From Opacimonas immobilis (GTDB taxonomy: Bacteria; Pseudomonadota; Gammaproteobacteria; Enterobacterales; Alteromonadaceae): a stretch of 64,000 nucleotides of DNA. The notes beneath the pieces are model-generated. The model saw only the letters and a program-made list of their open reading frames with translations, did not search any database and had not been told where the DNA came from. Position 1 is the first letter of the stretch, and the number at the start of each line of letters is the position of its first letter. Positions 52,875-60,886 of the stretch are shown one piece after another. Location of the stretch: contig NZ_CP182485.1 of assembly GCF_048282545.1 (NCBI RefSeq), positions 558,001 through 622,000 of the forward strand. The letters are read 5' to 3'. The position numbers were made by a program, and so were the translations under genes.

Positions 52875-54077
52875 ATGAACATGCTCAAATTATTGCCATT
52901 TGCAATAGCTACCGCTGTTGCGAGTGGGCACCTCTTAGCGAATGAACAACAAAATAATAGTCGCTTCGCGTTAGCGGGGTATGGAGACGTAAAATACGAA
53001 GACAGTAAATTGATGGATACCAGTGCATTCAGTGCGCGATTTGTACCTATTTTCTTGTTTAGTCTCAATGACAAAATGCATATAGAAGCTGAAACTGAGA
53101 TCTCAGTCGATGAAAACGGGGAAACTGAAGTCGAGCTTGAATACGCTGATATTCATTATTTCCTTTCTGATACAACTACTTTTACAGCAGGTAAATTTCT
53201 ACTCCCATTCGGCCAGTATGGGCCGAATCAACACCCTAGTTGGATAAATCGCTCAGCATTTTCTCCCGGTATTTATGGTGGGTTAGGCGGTCATGGCGGC
53301 TATCAACCTATGCAAGGTTTGTTACCCGTGATGAGTGATATTGGTATTGGTATTCAACACATAATTCCTTTGGGTAAAAATCAAAAAATATTCTTTGACG
53401 TATACGTGACCAACGGGCTTGCTGCCGAGGCTCCTCATGACGATGAAGAAGATGCCCATGATGAAGAGCCTGTGCAGGATGAACACGAAGAAGAGGTTGT
53501 CGATGAACATGCTGAAGAGGAAGACGAGCATGAGGAAGTTGATGATCATGCTTTGGAACTTCCTGAACTAGCGTTTGAAGCGACGAGTTCGGATAACAAT
53601 TCAGATAAAGCGTTTGGCGGTCGTATTGCTTATGCTTTTCTTCCGGGCATTGAGGTTGGTGCTTCCTATTACACGGCAAAATACGATGATGACGAAAAAC
53701 TAGGGTTTTCGGCAACTGGCTTTGATATCAACTGGATTGGTAACCATTACATCGTCAGAGGGGAATACATCAAAACAGAAACCGATGCCTTCGAAGAAGA
53801 TGAACATGAAGAAAACAAAGTGATCACATTTGATCGCAATGGTTGGTATCTCCAAGCAACCTTTATGGCAGGAAAAATGTTCAATGTATTACAGTGAACA
53901 GATTTCGTCGTTGAATATGCTGAGACCAATAAAATTAACGAAGCAGAGCGTTGGGCTTATGGCATTAATTACTGGTTAGACAGTCGAGCTGTCATTAAGG
54001 CGACATACGAAGATACCACCGTTCACGATGGGGAAGACGACAAGCGCTTCGCTATCCAATACAGCTATGGCTTTTAA
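52875..54077 (+). pseudogene. Porin-like outer membrane protein with premature TGA
   Basis: The N-terminal signal (LKLLPFAIATAVASGHLLA) is followed by a beta-barrel protein (FSARFVPIFLFSLNDKMHIEAE; GKFLLPFGQYGPNQHPSW). A very acidic/His loop lies at about residues 182-232 (HDDEEDAHDEEPVQDEHEEE). A TGA at 53895-53897 interrupts the frame; beyond it the frame continues 59 codons with barrel-like strands to GRFAIQYSYGF-type end at 54077. The truncated product lacks the last strands, so it is probably non-functional, but a sequencing error is possible. GGGAGG precedes the start. Confidence 0.75.
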
Positions 54078-54091
54078 GGGGAGATACTTAG

Positions 54092-54619
54092 ATGAAATCA
54101 ATTATTCAAATATTACTGGTTGTCAGCTTATCTCTTTTCTCTGCGTTTAGTTCTTATGCACAAGAGAAAATTTCCGGTGCAGAAGTGATCAATAACAACT
54201 GTGCAAGATGCCATAACGCTCGCGCTGTTCATGAATTTTCTATTCCCGAATGGAAAGTCATTATGCCGCATATGCGAGAAAAGGCGCATTTAACAGGTAA
54301 AGAAACGCAAGCTGTTCTTGAATTTTTGGAACTAACTAGCCAAAGCGTACCTTTGGCAAAAAAAGTAGCGCCAGAAAAGATGATAGCGCCTGATGGAAAG
54401 CAATTGTTTACTCAATTTGGTTGCCAAGGCTGCCATTCATTGAAAGGTGATGGTGGCACTGTTGGGCCAGCGTTAGATGAAACGATTAAAAACAAAGGGA
54501 TCGGCTTCTTTATTAAGAAGCTCCAAAACCCTCAGTTTAATAAATCAACTTCTCCTATGCCTAAAATGCCGCTAAACGAGCAACAGATAAAAGCGATAGC
54601 TGAGTACATTAAATCATAA
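54092..54619 (+). CDS. Exported diheme c-type cytochrome
   Basis: A 175-aa periplasmic protein with a signal peptide (LLVVSLSLFSAFSSYA) and two haem-binding CxxCH sites, CARCH and CQGCH, about 90 residues apart. The second domain has the class I pattern GPALDETIKNKG with a methionine-rich end (STSPMPKMPL) that could supply the axial ligand. It follows the porin gene by 14 bp. It may carry electrons for periplasmic metal oxidation or reduction; inference only. Confidence 0.87.
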   Translation: MKSIIQILLVVSLSLFSAFSSYAQEKISGAEVINNNCARCHNARAVHEFSIPEWKVIMPHMREKAHLTGKETQAVLEFLELTSQSVPLAKKVAPEKMIAPDGKQLFTQFGCQGCHSLKGDGGTVGPALDETIKNKGIGFFIKKLQNPQFNKSTSPMPKMPLNEQQIKAIAEYIKS

Positions 54620-54627
54620 GGATATGC

Positions 54628-54658
54628 TTGACCTGTGTCTTAGACACAGGTCTAAGCT
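54628..54658 (+). promoter_or_regulatory. CueR/MerR-type promoter of the merR-copA operon
   Basis: TTGACC (54628-54633) and TAAGCT (54653-54658) are separated by exactly 19 bp; the spacer and -35 end carry the dyad ACCTGTGTC-TTA-GACACAGGT. This is the spacing and symmetry of MerR-family copper promoters. It is 44 bp upstream of the regulator ATG. Confidence 0.85.
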
Positions 54659-54701
54659 GTAGGTGAGAGTACAAACTTAGGTGAAAAACTAAGGAGTAAA
54701 T

Positions 54702-55115
54702 ATGAAAGTAACAGAGCTGGCAAAAAGCCTTGGAACGACTGCTGATACGGTGCGCTATTACACGCGATTGGGACTGTTAAAACCTGCTAAGTCAGTGAAC
54801 GGCTACAAGTCATACTCGAATAAGGAGGTATCGAGACTTAAATTCATTTTAAGTGCCAGAAACCTTGGTTTTTCCGTTGCTGATATCAAGCAAATTCTTA
54901 ATGAATCTCAAGATGGTAAAAGTGCGTGCCCATTAGTCAGAAGCCTGATCAAAGAGCGGCTTGAAGAAACAGAAAAACAGTTTCAAGCAATGTTGGCACT
55001 TCGAGGAAAAATGTCTTCAGCTCTTTCTCAATGGGAAGAAATGGAAGACAAAGCACCGACTGCAAACATGGTTTGTCATCTCATCGAAAACTTTGAGCAA
55101 ATTAAAAAAGCATAG
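54702..55115 (+). CDS. MerR-family copper regulator (CueR-like)
   Basis: A 137-aa protein: HTH at residues 1-50 (VTELAKSLGTTADTVRYYTRLGLL), dimerisation helix from about 80. Cysteines at SACPLVRSLIK and NMVCHLIENF give a pair near residues 80 and 127; the classical CueR C-x7-C loop is not exactly reproduced, so Cu(I)/Ag(I) specificity is from context. It is the first gene of the copA operon, probably autoregulated; copA follows after 11 bp. Confidence 0.83.
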   Translation: MKVTELAKSLGTTADTVRYYTRLGLLKPAKSVNGYKSYSNKEVSRLKFILSARNLGFSVADIKQILNESQDGKSACPLVRSLIKERLEETEKQFQAMLALRGKMSSALSQWEEMEDKAPTANMVCHLIENFEQIKKA

Positions 55116-55126
55116 GAGGAAAAAGG

Positions 55127-57460
55127 GTGGCTACTAACACAAATATAAAAACTGAATCAGGCTGTTGCTGTCAGGCAAAAGCTCAATCCTCTTCGTGTAA
55201 AAGTAAGGAGAATACGTTGGAGAAAGTATCACATAACCAACAGCTTATCATTGAAGGTGCTGGGTGTGCTAGCTGTGTAGGCAAAATTGAAGGGGCGTTG
55301 AAGGCAACTCTTGGAGTCGTCAGTGCGGAAATGAATTTTGCTGATAGGACAGTAACAGTTTATGGGACAGCTAAAACAAAAGAATTGATCAAAGCTGTTG
55401 AGTCAGTGGGGTATAACGCGAAGCCAATTGATGATAGCTCAGCAACAGATGCGCTTGATGAGAAAGAGGCGGCTGATTGGGCATATTATAAGAAGCTAAT
55501 GCGCGATACGTTTATTGCCCTTTCACTCGGCGTTCCTTTGATGATCTACAGCATTGTAGTTGGAGAAATGACGGTTGAAACAAACCTTGAACGAATTTCT
55601 TGGTTGGTTGTAGGCATTTTAACTTTTGGTGTTATGTATTTTTCAGGCAAGCATTTCTATGTAGGAGCATGGAAGAGCTTCAAAAATCATTCAGCCAATA
55701 TGGACACCCTAATTGCTTTAGGAACAGGCACGGCTTGGTTGTATTCGATGGTTGTCGTGTTTGCACCTGACGCTGTTCCATTGATGGCACGGCATGTTTA
55801 TTTTGAAGCTACCGCCATGATCATTGGCTTAATTGATTTAGGTTTAGCATTAGAAATCAAAGCCAGAGGTAAAACCTCTGAGGCCATTAAACGTCTTATC
55901 GGCTTGCAAGCCAAAACAGCAACCGTGGTTCGTGACAACAAAGAAGTTCAGATAGGTATTGAGCAGGTTTTATTTAACGATATTGTGAAGGTAAAACCGG
56001 GTGAAAAAATTCCCGTCGATGGCGTGGTATTGGAAGGACACACCTCTATTGATGAGTCCATGCTGACAGGCGAACCTATGCCTGCTGAAAAAGCTGAAGA
56101 AGATGAGGTTGTCGCAGGTACTTTGAACAAATCAGGCATGATTTTATTTAGAGCCACACGCGTTGGTAAAGACACGGCGCTTGCACAAATCATCAATATG
56201 GTGAAACGAGCACAAAATTCAAAACCGCCGATTGGCCGTTTGGCCGATGTTATTTCAGCTTTTTTCGTACCTGTCGTGATGATTACCTCTGTGTTAAGTG
56301 CGCTAGCATGGCTTAACTTTGGACCTGAGCCAGCCATTGCTTTTGCCATCGTTTCAGCAACTACTGTGCTTATTATTGCCTGCCCGTGTGCTTTAGGCTT
56401 GGCAACACCCATGTCTGTCATGGTGGGAGTAGGAAAAGCAGCAGAAGCCGGAGTGCTTATTCGCAACGGTGAGGCACTGCAAACCGCCTCTAAAATCACT
56501 GCCATGATTTTAGATAAAACGGGCACTATTACTGAAGGGGCACCTAAGGTAACCGATATTATTTTAGCAAAAGCTACTGACGAAAAAGACGTACTACAGC
56601 TTGCAGCAAGTTTAGAAAGCGGCTCAGAGCATCCTTTAGCGCAAGCGATTGTTGAAAGTGCGTTAGATCAGGATATTGAGTTACTAAAAATTGAAGCCTT
56701 TAACGCCATTACGGGTTTTGGTGTAGAAGCAAACTGCAACAATAAAGCCCTGCTTTTCGGTAACGATAAACTAATGAAGTTAAAAGGCATAGACCTCACT
56801 GGCTTTGTTGGAAAAGCCCAGTCTTTAGCAAAAGAAGCTAAAACACCTATGTATTTTGCTGTTGATGGTGAGCTTGCCGCAATAATTGCTGTTGCAGATC
56901 CAATCAAGTCTGACTCAATCTCTGCTATCCAACGTCTTCAGGCCAATGGTATACGCGTCATCATGCTAACGGGGGATAACAAGGAAACCGCTGCCGCTGT
57001 TGCCAAAAAAGCGGGCATTAGCGAGTTTTTTGCTGAAGTGCTGCCAGAAGACAAAGCCAACAAGGTGAAAGAGCTACAAGGCAGTGGCGAAATCGTTGGT
57101 ATGACAGGTGATGGCATCAACGATGCTCCGGCGCTAGCGTTAGCTGATGTTGGTTTTGCTATAGGCACAGGTACAGACGTTGCGATTGAAAGCGCGGATA
57201 TTACCCTGATGCGTGGTTCACTTCATGGCCTTGCTGATGCCATCGCGGTAAGCAAAGCGACTTTACGAAATATCAAACAAAACTTGTTTGGCGCGTTTGT
57301 CTATAACGTAGCCGGGATTCCTTTTGCTGCGGGGGTTCTATACCCCTTCTTTGGCATTCTGCTTAGCCCTGTAATTGCTGGTGCTGCAATGGCGTTTTCG
57401 TCATTGACCGTAGTGTCAAATGCAAATCGACTTCGCTTTTTTAAAGCCCAAAACTCATAG
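55127..57460 (+). CDS. copA: Cu(I)-exporting P-type ATPase CopA
   Basis: A 777-aa P1B-type ATPase in the inner membrane, pumping Cu(I) or Ag(I) outward. An N-terminal Cys-rich segment (SGCCCQAKAQSSSCKSK) is followed by one HMA domain with GCASC (about residues 40-105), eight TM helices, the metal-site CPC at 419-421, the phosphorylation motif DKTGTIT at 463-469 and the hinge GDGINDAPAL. The start is GTG with AGGAGG 7-8 bp upstream. The double Cys-rich N-terminus is unusual. Second gene of the merR operon. Confidence 0.94.
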   Translation: MATNTNIKTESGCCCQAKAQSSSCKSKENTLEKVSHNQQLIIEGAGCASCVGKIEGALKATLGVVSAEMNFADRTVTVYGTAKTKELIKAVESVGYNAKPIDDSSATDALDEKEAADWAYYKKLMRDTFIALSLGVPLMIYSIVVGEMTVETNLERISWLVVGILTFGVMYFSGKHFYVGAWKSFKNHSANMDTLIALGTGTAWLYSMVVVFAPDAVPLMARHVYFEATAMIIGLIDLGLALEIKARGKTSEAIKRLIGLQAKTATVVRDNKEVQIGIEQVLFNDIVKVKPGEKIPVDGVVLEGHTSIDESMLTGEPMPAEKAEEDEVVAGTLNKSGMILFRATRVGKDTALAQIINMVKRAQNSKPPIGRLADVISAFFVPVVMITSVLSALAWLNFGPEPAIAFAIVSATTVLIIACPCALGLATPMSVMVGVGKAAEAGVLIRNGEALQTASKITAMILDKTGTITEGAPKVTDIILAKATDEKDVLQLAASLESGSEHPLAQAIVESALDQDIELLKIEAFNAITGFGVEANCNNKALLFGNDKLMKLKGIDLTGFVGKAQSLAKEAKTPMYFAVDGELAAIIAVADPIKSDSISAIQRLQANGIRVIMLTGDNKETAAAVAKKAGISEFFAEVLPEDKANKVKELQGSGEIVGMTGDGINDAPALALADVGFAIGTGTDVAIESADITLMRGSLHGLADAIAVSKATLRNIKQNLFGAFVYNVAGIPFAAGVLYPFFGILLSPVIAGAAMAFSSLTVVSNANRLRFFKAQNS

Positions 57461-57484
57461 AAAGTAAGCATTAGGAGAATCACA

Positions 57485-57838
57485 ATGATGATAATTAACT
57501 TATTAGGCTTAGTGTTAATTGCAATGATTGTTTGGTGGTTTTGGCTATACAAACCCAATAAAACAATTGTTCAAGATAGTGAAGTACTCATTGAAGTGAG
57601 GGATGGCGTGTATTCACCATCCTCAATTCAAGTGTCTGCTAGCCAGCCTGTCACTCTGAAGTTTATGCGCAAAGATCAATCACCCTGCGCTGAAACAATG
57701 CTTATTCCATCATTGGAGATAAGTGAGCAGCTTAAATTAAATGAAATTACTCAAATTACCTTATTGAACTTATCACCGGGAGAGCATGAGTTTCATTGTC
57801 AGATGCAAATGTATCGCGGTGTCTTAAAGGTCGTTTAG
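57485..57838 (+). CDS. Membrane-anchored cupredoxin-domain protein
   Basis: A 117-aa protein with an N-terminal TM anchor (LLGLVLIAMIVWWFWLY) and an EfeO/cupredoxin-like domain facing the periplasm. Candidate copper ligands are C in DQSPCAETM and the C-terminal set in GEHEFHCQMQMYRG. Likely a copper-binding partner for CopA or an electron carrier. Located 24 bp after copA with AGGAG upstream. Confidence 0.85.
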   Translation: MMIINLLGLVLIAMIVWWFWLYKPNKTIVQDSEVLIEVRDGVYSPSSIQVSASQPVTLKFMRKDQSPCAETMLIPSLEISEQLKLNEITQITLLNLSPGEHEFHCQMQMYRGVLKVV

Positions 57839-57847
57839 GAGGGCAAT

Positions 57848-58183
57848 ATGAAAAATCAACACCCTAATTTTTGGTCAACACCTACAGGTTGGGCTGCATT
57901 GGTGCTTATTGCCGCAGCCACCTATTTTTTAATCTTTGAACATGGACAACATGTTCTGCAATTTCTTCCCTATTTAATTTTGCTGTTATGTCCTTTGATG
58001 CATGTATTTATGCATGGCAGTCACGGCAAACATGGTCACGATCATTCACATGCGCCTGATGACAAAAAGGAAGAGAGCTTTCAAGAACTCACGGATAAAA
58101 ATGAAGCCTATCGCGATGGCTACATACAAGGGTTAGAAGAAGGACGCAAGGAATTGCATAAGAAGGAGAACAGTGATGAATGA
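57848..58183 (+). CDS. DUF2933 His-rich membrane protein
   Basis: A 111-aa protein with two TM helices (WAALVLIAAATYFLIF; FLPYLILLLCPLMHVFMHG) then a His-rich segment HGSHGKHGHDHSHAPDD and an acidic tail. This layout is the DUF2933 family, common in metal-resistance loci and of unknown function. A GGAGG ribosome-binding site precedes it; its end overlaps the next gene. Confidence 0.86.
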   Translation: MKNQHPNFWSTPTGWAALVLIAAATYFLIFEHGQHVLQFLPYLILLLCPLMHVFMHGSHGKHGHDHSHAPDDKKEESFQELTDKNEAYRDGYIQGLEEGRKELHKKENSDE

Positions 58184-58841
58184 GACATATGATTATGGCT
58201 TATGGTCAATGGTGATACTGAATTCAGCAATTTTTATCTTTTTTGCCTTTAGTTTTGTCAAACCAAAAACATCAACTGATTGGCGAAGCCTAGGAGCGTT
58301 CTCCGCCTTTATTGTCGCCCTATTTACTGAAATGTATGGCTTTCCTTTAACTATCTATTTTTTGTCTGGATGGTTAACTGAAAATTACCCAGAAGTTAAC
58401 TTCTTTGCGCATGAAAATGGGCACTTATTACATACTTTCTTTGGTTTGGAAGGTGATGCCCATTGGGACCCATTTCATATAGCGAGTATGGTGTTTATTG
58501 TGGCAGGTTTCTTTATGTTGTCTTCAGCATGGAACGTATTGCATCACGCGCAAAAACACCATCAATTGGCTACTACAGGATGGTACGCGAGGTGTCGTCA
58601 CCCACAGTACGTAGCTTTCATTCTAATCATGTTCGGCTTTTTATTGCAGTGGCCGACCATCCCAACACTTGCGATGTTTCCAATCTTAGTCGTTGTTTAC
58701 GTCAAGCTAGCGAAACGCGAAGAGACACAAGCTATTGCCGAGTTTGGTTCGGAGTACCATAGCTATATGGAATCGACACCAAGTTGGATTCCAAATTTTA
58801 ATAAGAACATAGAAGGTAAAAATCATGAAAATGTTAGGTAA
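58176..58841 (+). CDS. ICMT-like membrane methyltransferase
   Basis: A 221-aa inner-membrane protein with about five TM helices. The C-terminal motif RCRHPQYVAFILIMFG and KLAKREETQAIAEFGSEYHSYM are the SAM-binding signature of the isoprenylcysteine carboxyl methyltransferase/PEMT group. The ATG at 58176 is favoured by AAGGAGA 6 bp upstream; a GTG 3 bp earlier is possible. Homologues are frequent beside copper ATPases, with unknown substrate. Overlaps both neighbours. Confidence 0.86.
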   Translation: MNETYDYGLWSMVILNSAIFIFFAFSFVKPKTSTDWRSLGAFSAFIVALFTEMYGFPLTIYFLSGWLTENYPEVNFFAHENGHLLHTFFGLEGDAHWDPFHIASMVFIVAGFFMLSSAWNVLHHAQKHHQLATTGWYARCRHPQYVAFILIMFGFLLQWPTIPTLAMFPILVVVYVKLAKREETQAIAEFGSEYHSYMESTPSWIPNFNKNIEGKNHENVR

Positions 58842-59247
58842 ATCAATTTTATTTGTCAGCTCACTATTGGCGGCCACAAGCTTATTTGCTCAAAACAATG
58901 AGAATAAACATGAAGGTGCGAACAAATCGGATATGCATCAAAGCATGGCAATGTCGCATGAGAACATGGGAAAAATGCATTCAAAAATGATGGAAATGAA
59001 AAAGGAAGTCCATGCCATTAAAGCTGAAAAAGATCCTGAAAAGCAAAAGCAGATGATGGCTGAACATCACCGCTCAATGATGAAGATGATGCAATCCATG
59101 CACAAAAACATGGAAGAAATGCCAATGCATCAACAAATCAAGATGGCTGAACATCATTTAGAAATGATGGGGAACATGATGCCGCAGATGAACCGCAAAA
59201 TGGAAGAAATGAAAGATAGCAATCAACAGCATTCACACAAACATTAG
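58825..59247 (+). CDS. Met/His-rich exported protein
   Basis: A 140-aa protein with a signal peptide (SILFVSSLLAATSLFA) and an almost repetitive helical body rich in methionine and histidine (HENMGKMHSKMMEMKK; RSMMKMMQSMHKNMEEM; HHLEMMGNMMPQM). It is a likely periplasmic Cu(I)/Ag(I) sponge, similar in logic to CopM/PcoE-like proteins. AGAAGG precedes the ATG; 17 bp overlap with the methyltransferase gene. Confidence 0.8.
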   Translation: MKMLGKSILFVSSLLAATSLFAQNNENKHEGANKSDMHQSMAMSHENMGKMHSKMMEMKKEVHAIKAEKDPEKQKQMMAEHHRSMMKMMQSMHKNMEEMPMHQQIKMAEHHLEMMGNMMPQMNRKMEEMKDSNQQHSHKH

Positions 59248-59257
59248 GAGAAAAATT

Positions 59258-59629
59258 ATGAGCGATTTAGATCATAGAGTTGGCGTTAGAGAGCAAAATT
59301 TAGTTGTTCGAAATCTAAAGCTTAGCAATGTCACAGAAGAAAGCTGTGACGAGTTAGTAAAAGAAATAGATCAGCTTTTTGGTATAGATGAAGTTAGTTA
59401 CAACATCAAAGAAGGTGAAATACACCTTGCCTATGATGCCGCAAACGTAAGCCTTGATGGGATTGAGGTGGTAATCCGTAAGTATGGCGTAGATGTTCAT
59501 GATGATTGGTGGACACATACTAAAGAAAGTTACTATAAATTTGTTGATCAGAACATCAAAGATAACTCTGTTCATAAGCCTTGGAGTTGTCATCAAGCAC
59601 CTTCGGGGGCTGGCCGGAAAAACAAATGA
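59258..59629 (+). CDS. HMA-fold-like protein without CxxC
   Basis: A 123-aa cytoplasmic protein. The segment from NLVVRNLKLSNVTEESCDEL to VVIRKYGVDV has the beta-alpha-beta-beta-alpha-beta pattern of heavy-metal-associated domains, but the CxxC is reduced to a single cysteine (SC in EESCDEL). The C-terminal part is aromatic and basic (WWTHTKESYYKFV; HKPWSCHQAPSG). It is the last gene before the right IS copy. Possibly a modified copper chaperone; the function is not known. Confidence 0.68.
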   Translation: MSDLDHRVGVREQNLVVRNLKLSNVTEESCDELVKEIDQLFGIDEVSYNIKEGEIHLAYDAANVSLDGIEVVIRKYGVDVHDDWWTHTKESYYKFVDQNIKDNSVHKPWSCHQAPSGAGRKNK

Positions 59630-59679
59630 ATTCATAAAAAAGTGTATAGATAATTAGTTAGTCAAATGAGGTAACAGTG

Positions 59680-59686
59680 ATGAAAA
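59680..59686 (+). pseudogene. Start of a gene cut off by the right IS
   Basis: GAGG at 59668-59671 is followed after 8 bp by ATGAAA, and the IS begins 4 bp after that ATG codon. Only the start codon and about one more codon of an island gene survive. Confidence 0.45.
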
Positions 59687-59729
59687 TGTAATCCCCCCAT
59701 TTTAAACAGCAATCATTCGTAGAAATTCA

Positions 59730-60539
59730 TTAAGCTGCCTTTAGCACAGCAGTTGGCGGTATACCGCCAACTGCTGTATTGGGTCGTTCATTATTGTATA
59801 ACCATAACCACTTCGTTGCCAACTCTTGTGCTTGAGCAACACTTTCAAACATATGCATGTTCAGCCATTCGTGTCTTACGGTTCGATTAAAACGCTCGAC
59901 ATAAGCATTCTGAGTCGGTTTGCCAGGTTGGATGTAAAGTAACGTTATGTGGCGGTTATTCGCCCAAATTACGAGTTCATTCGAGATGTATTCGGGGCCG
60001 TTATCGCATCTAATGGCACTTGGTTTGCCTCGCCATTCAATTACTTGCTCTAGCGAACGAATAACTCGTGCGCTTGGCATAGATAAGTCCACATCAATCG
60101 CTAAGCCTTCACGATTGTAGTCATCAATGACATTAAACGTTCTTAAGCTGCGGCCATCAGCCAAGGTATCTGACATAAAATCCATTGACCACACTTGATT
60201 TTTCGCCAGCGGCACACTTAAGGCATCTGGTCTATCTCGTTTAATGCGTTTTCGCGGCTTTATCCGTAAGTTAAGTTCAAGCTCTCGGTAAATACGATAA
60301 ACACGTTTGTGATTCCAACTAAATCCTTTGACGTTGCGCAAATACAAAAAGCACAAACCGAAACCCCACTGCTTGTTGGCTTCGGTCAATCGCAATAGCC
60401 AGTCTGCAACCAATGCATTTTCGCTTGATAGCAAAGGCACATAGCGGTAGCCACTTTCACTGATGTTGACGCAGGCACAGGCCAAACGAATACTAAACTG
60501 TCTGTCGGATACGAGTTTTTTCGCCATCTCGCGTCGCAA
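59730..60539 (-). CDS. IS3-family transposase OrfB (intact)
   Basis: A 269-aa DDE transposase with the triad in VWSMDFMSD, AIRCDNGPEY and AYVERFNRT. Its C-terminus, NTAVGGIPPTAVLKAA, fits the family pattern (ALGG-x-x-P-x-x-x-L), which marks this as the ancestral form and the left copy as the deleted one. The codons for AVGGIPPTAV lie in a perfect 30-bp palindrome. Confidence 0.9.
   Translation of the reverse strand: MRREMAKKLVSDRQFSIRLACACVNISESGYRYVPLLSSENALVADWLLRLTEANKQWGFGLCFLYLRNVKGFSWNHKRVYRIYRELELNLRIKPRKRIKRDRPDALSVPLAKNQVWSMDFMSDTLADGRSLRTFNVIDDYNREGLAIDVDLSMPSARVIRSLEQVIEWRGKPSAIRCDNGPEYISNELVIWANNRHITLLYIQPGKPTQNAYVERFNRTVRHEWLNMHMFESVAQAQELATKWLWLYNNERPNTAVGGIPPTAVLKAA
59747..59776. 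repeat. Perfect 30-bp palindrome inside orfB
   Basis: CAGCAGTTGGCGGTA followed immediately by its exact complement TACCGCCAACTGCTG, with no spacer. In the left IS copy the second arm is missing. Confidence 0.92.
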
Positions 60540-60547
60540 GAATGGCG

Positions 60548-60814
60548 TTACAGCTTTCCCTCAATGATCTCCTGTCGAATGTCTGCCTTAATACACTCTT
60601 CAGCATACATCTTTTTAAGACGCTTGTTCTCGTCCTCAAGTTCTTTAAGTCGCTTCAGCATCGAAGCGTCCATACCGCCAAACTTTGCACGCCATTTATA
60701 AAACTGAGCGCTACTCATGCCATGCTCTCGACACAAATCAGGCACCTACACTCCGGCTTCGTTTTGTTTGATCATTGCCATTATTTGGCTATCACTATAT
60801 TTTGATTTACGCAT
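60548..60814 (-). pseudogene. IS3-family transposase OrfA with nonsense codon 23
   Basis: Identical in layout to the intact orfA of the left copy, but codon 23 is TAG (60748-60746) where the left copy has TCG (Ser). Translation from the normal start would give a 22-aa peptide; internal restart at a later codon could still give the HTH-less C-terminal part. Confidence 0.85.
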
Positions 60815-60886
60815 TAGAAAACTCCTTCATTTTATTTTATTGGAATTTTCTACTTATGACTACTGTGGTTTAGTGGGGGGATTACA

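Larger units (their letters stand above)
59687..60886 (-). mobile_element. IS3-family element (IS51/IS407-like), right copy, 1200 bp
   Basis: Same element and orientation as the copy at 25263, apart from a 17-bp difference and single-base changes. Ends are TGTAATCCCCCC and GGGGGGATTACA. No target duplication: flanks are AAAA on the left and CGGT on the right. The left side is an island gene start, the right side the middle of a histidine kinase gene, so the copy lies at a rearrangement junction. Confidence 0.92.

Noticed and set aside
53308..53715. Minus-strand frame opposite the porin loop
   Set aside because: It is the complement of the acidic/His-rich repeat and is very rich in His, Gln and Leu as expected from codon complementarity; no ribosome-binding site.
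53895..53897. In-frame TGA as selenocysteine in the porin
   Set aside because: No SECIS-like hairpin was seen after it, and outer-membrane porins are not known selenoproteins; a nonsense mutation or sequencing error is simpler.
25263..60886. A classical composite transposon of two IS copies
   Set aside because: The IS copies are in the same orientation but no target duplication matches across the outer ends (CTTA and CGGT), and both copies have inactivating changes. Bracketing is better explained by recombination.
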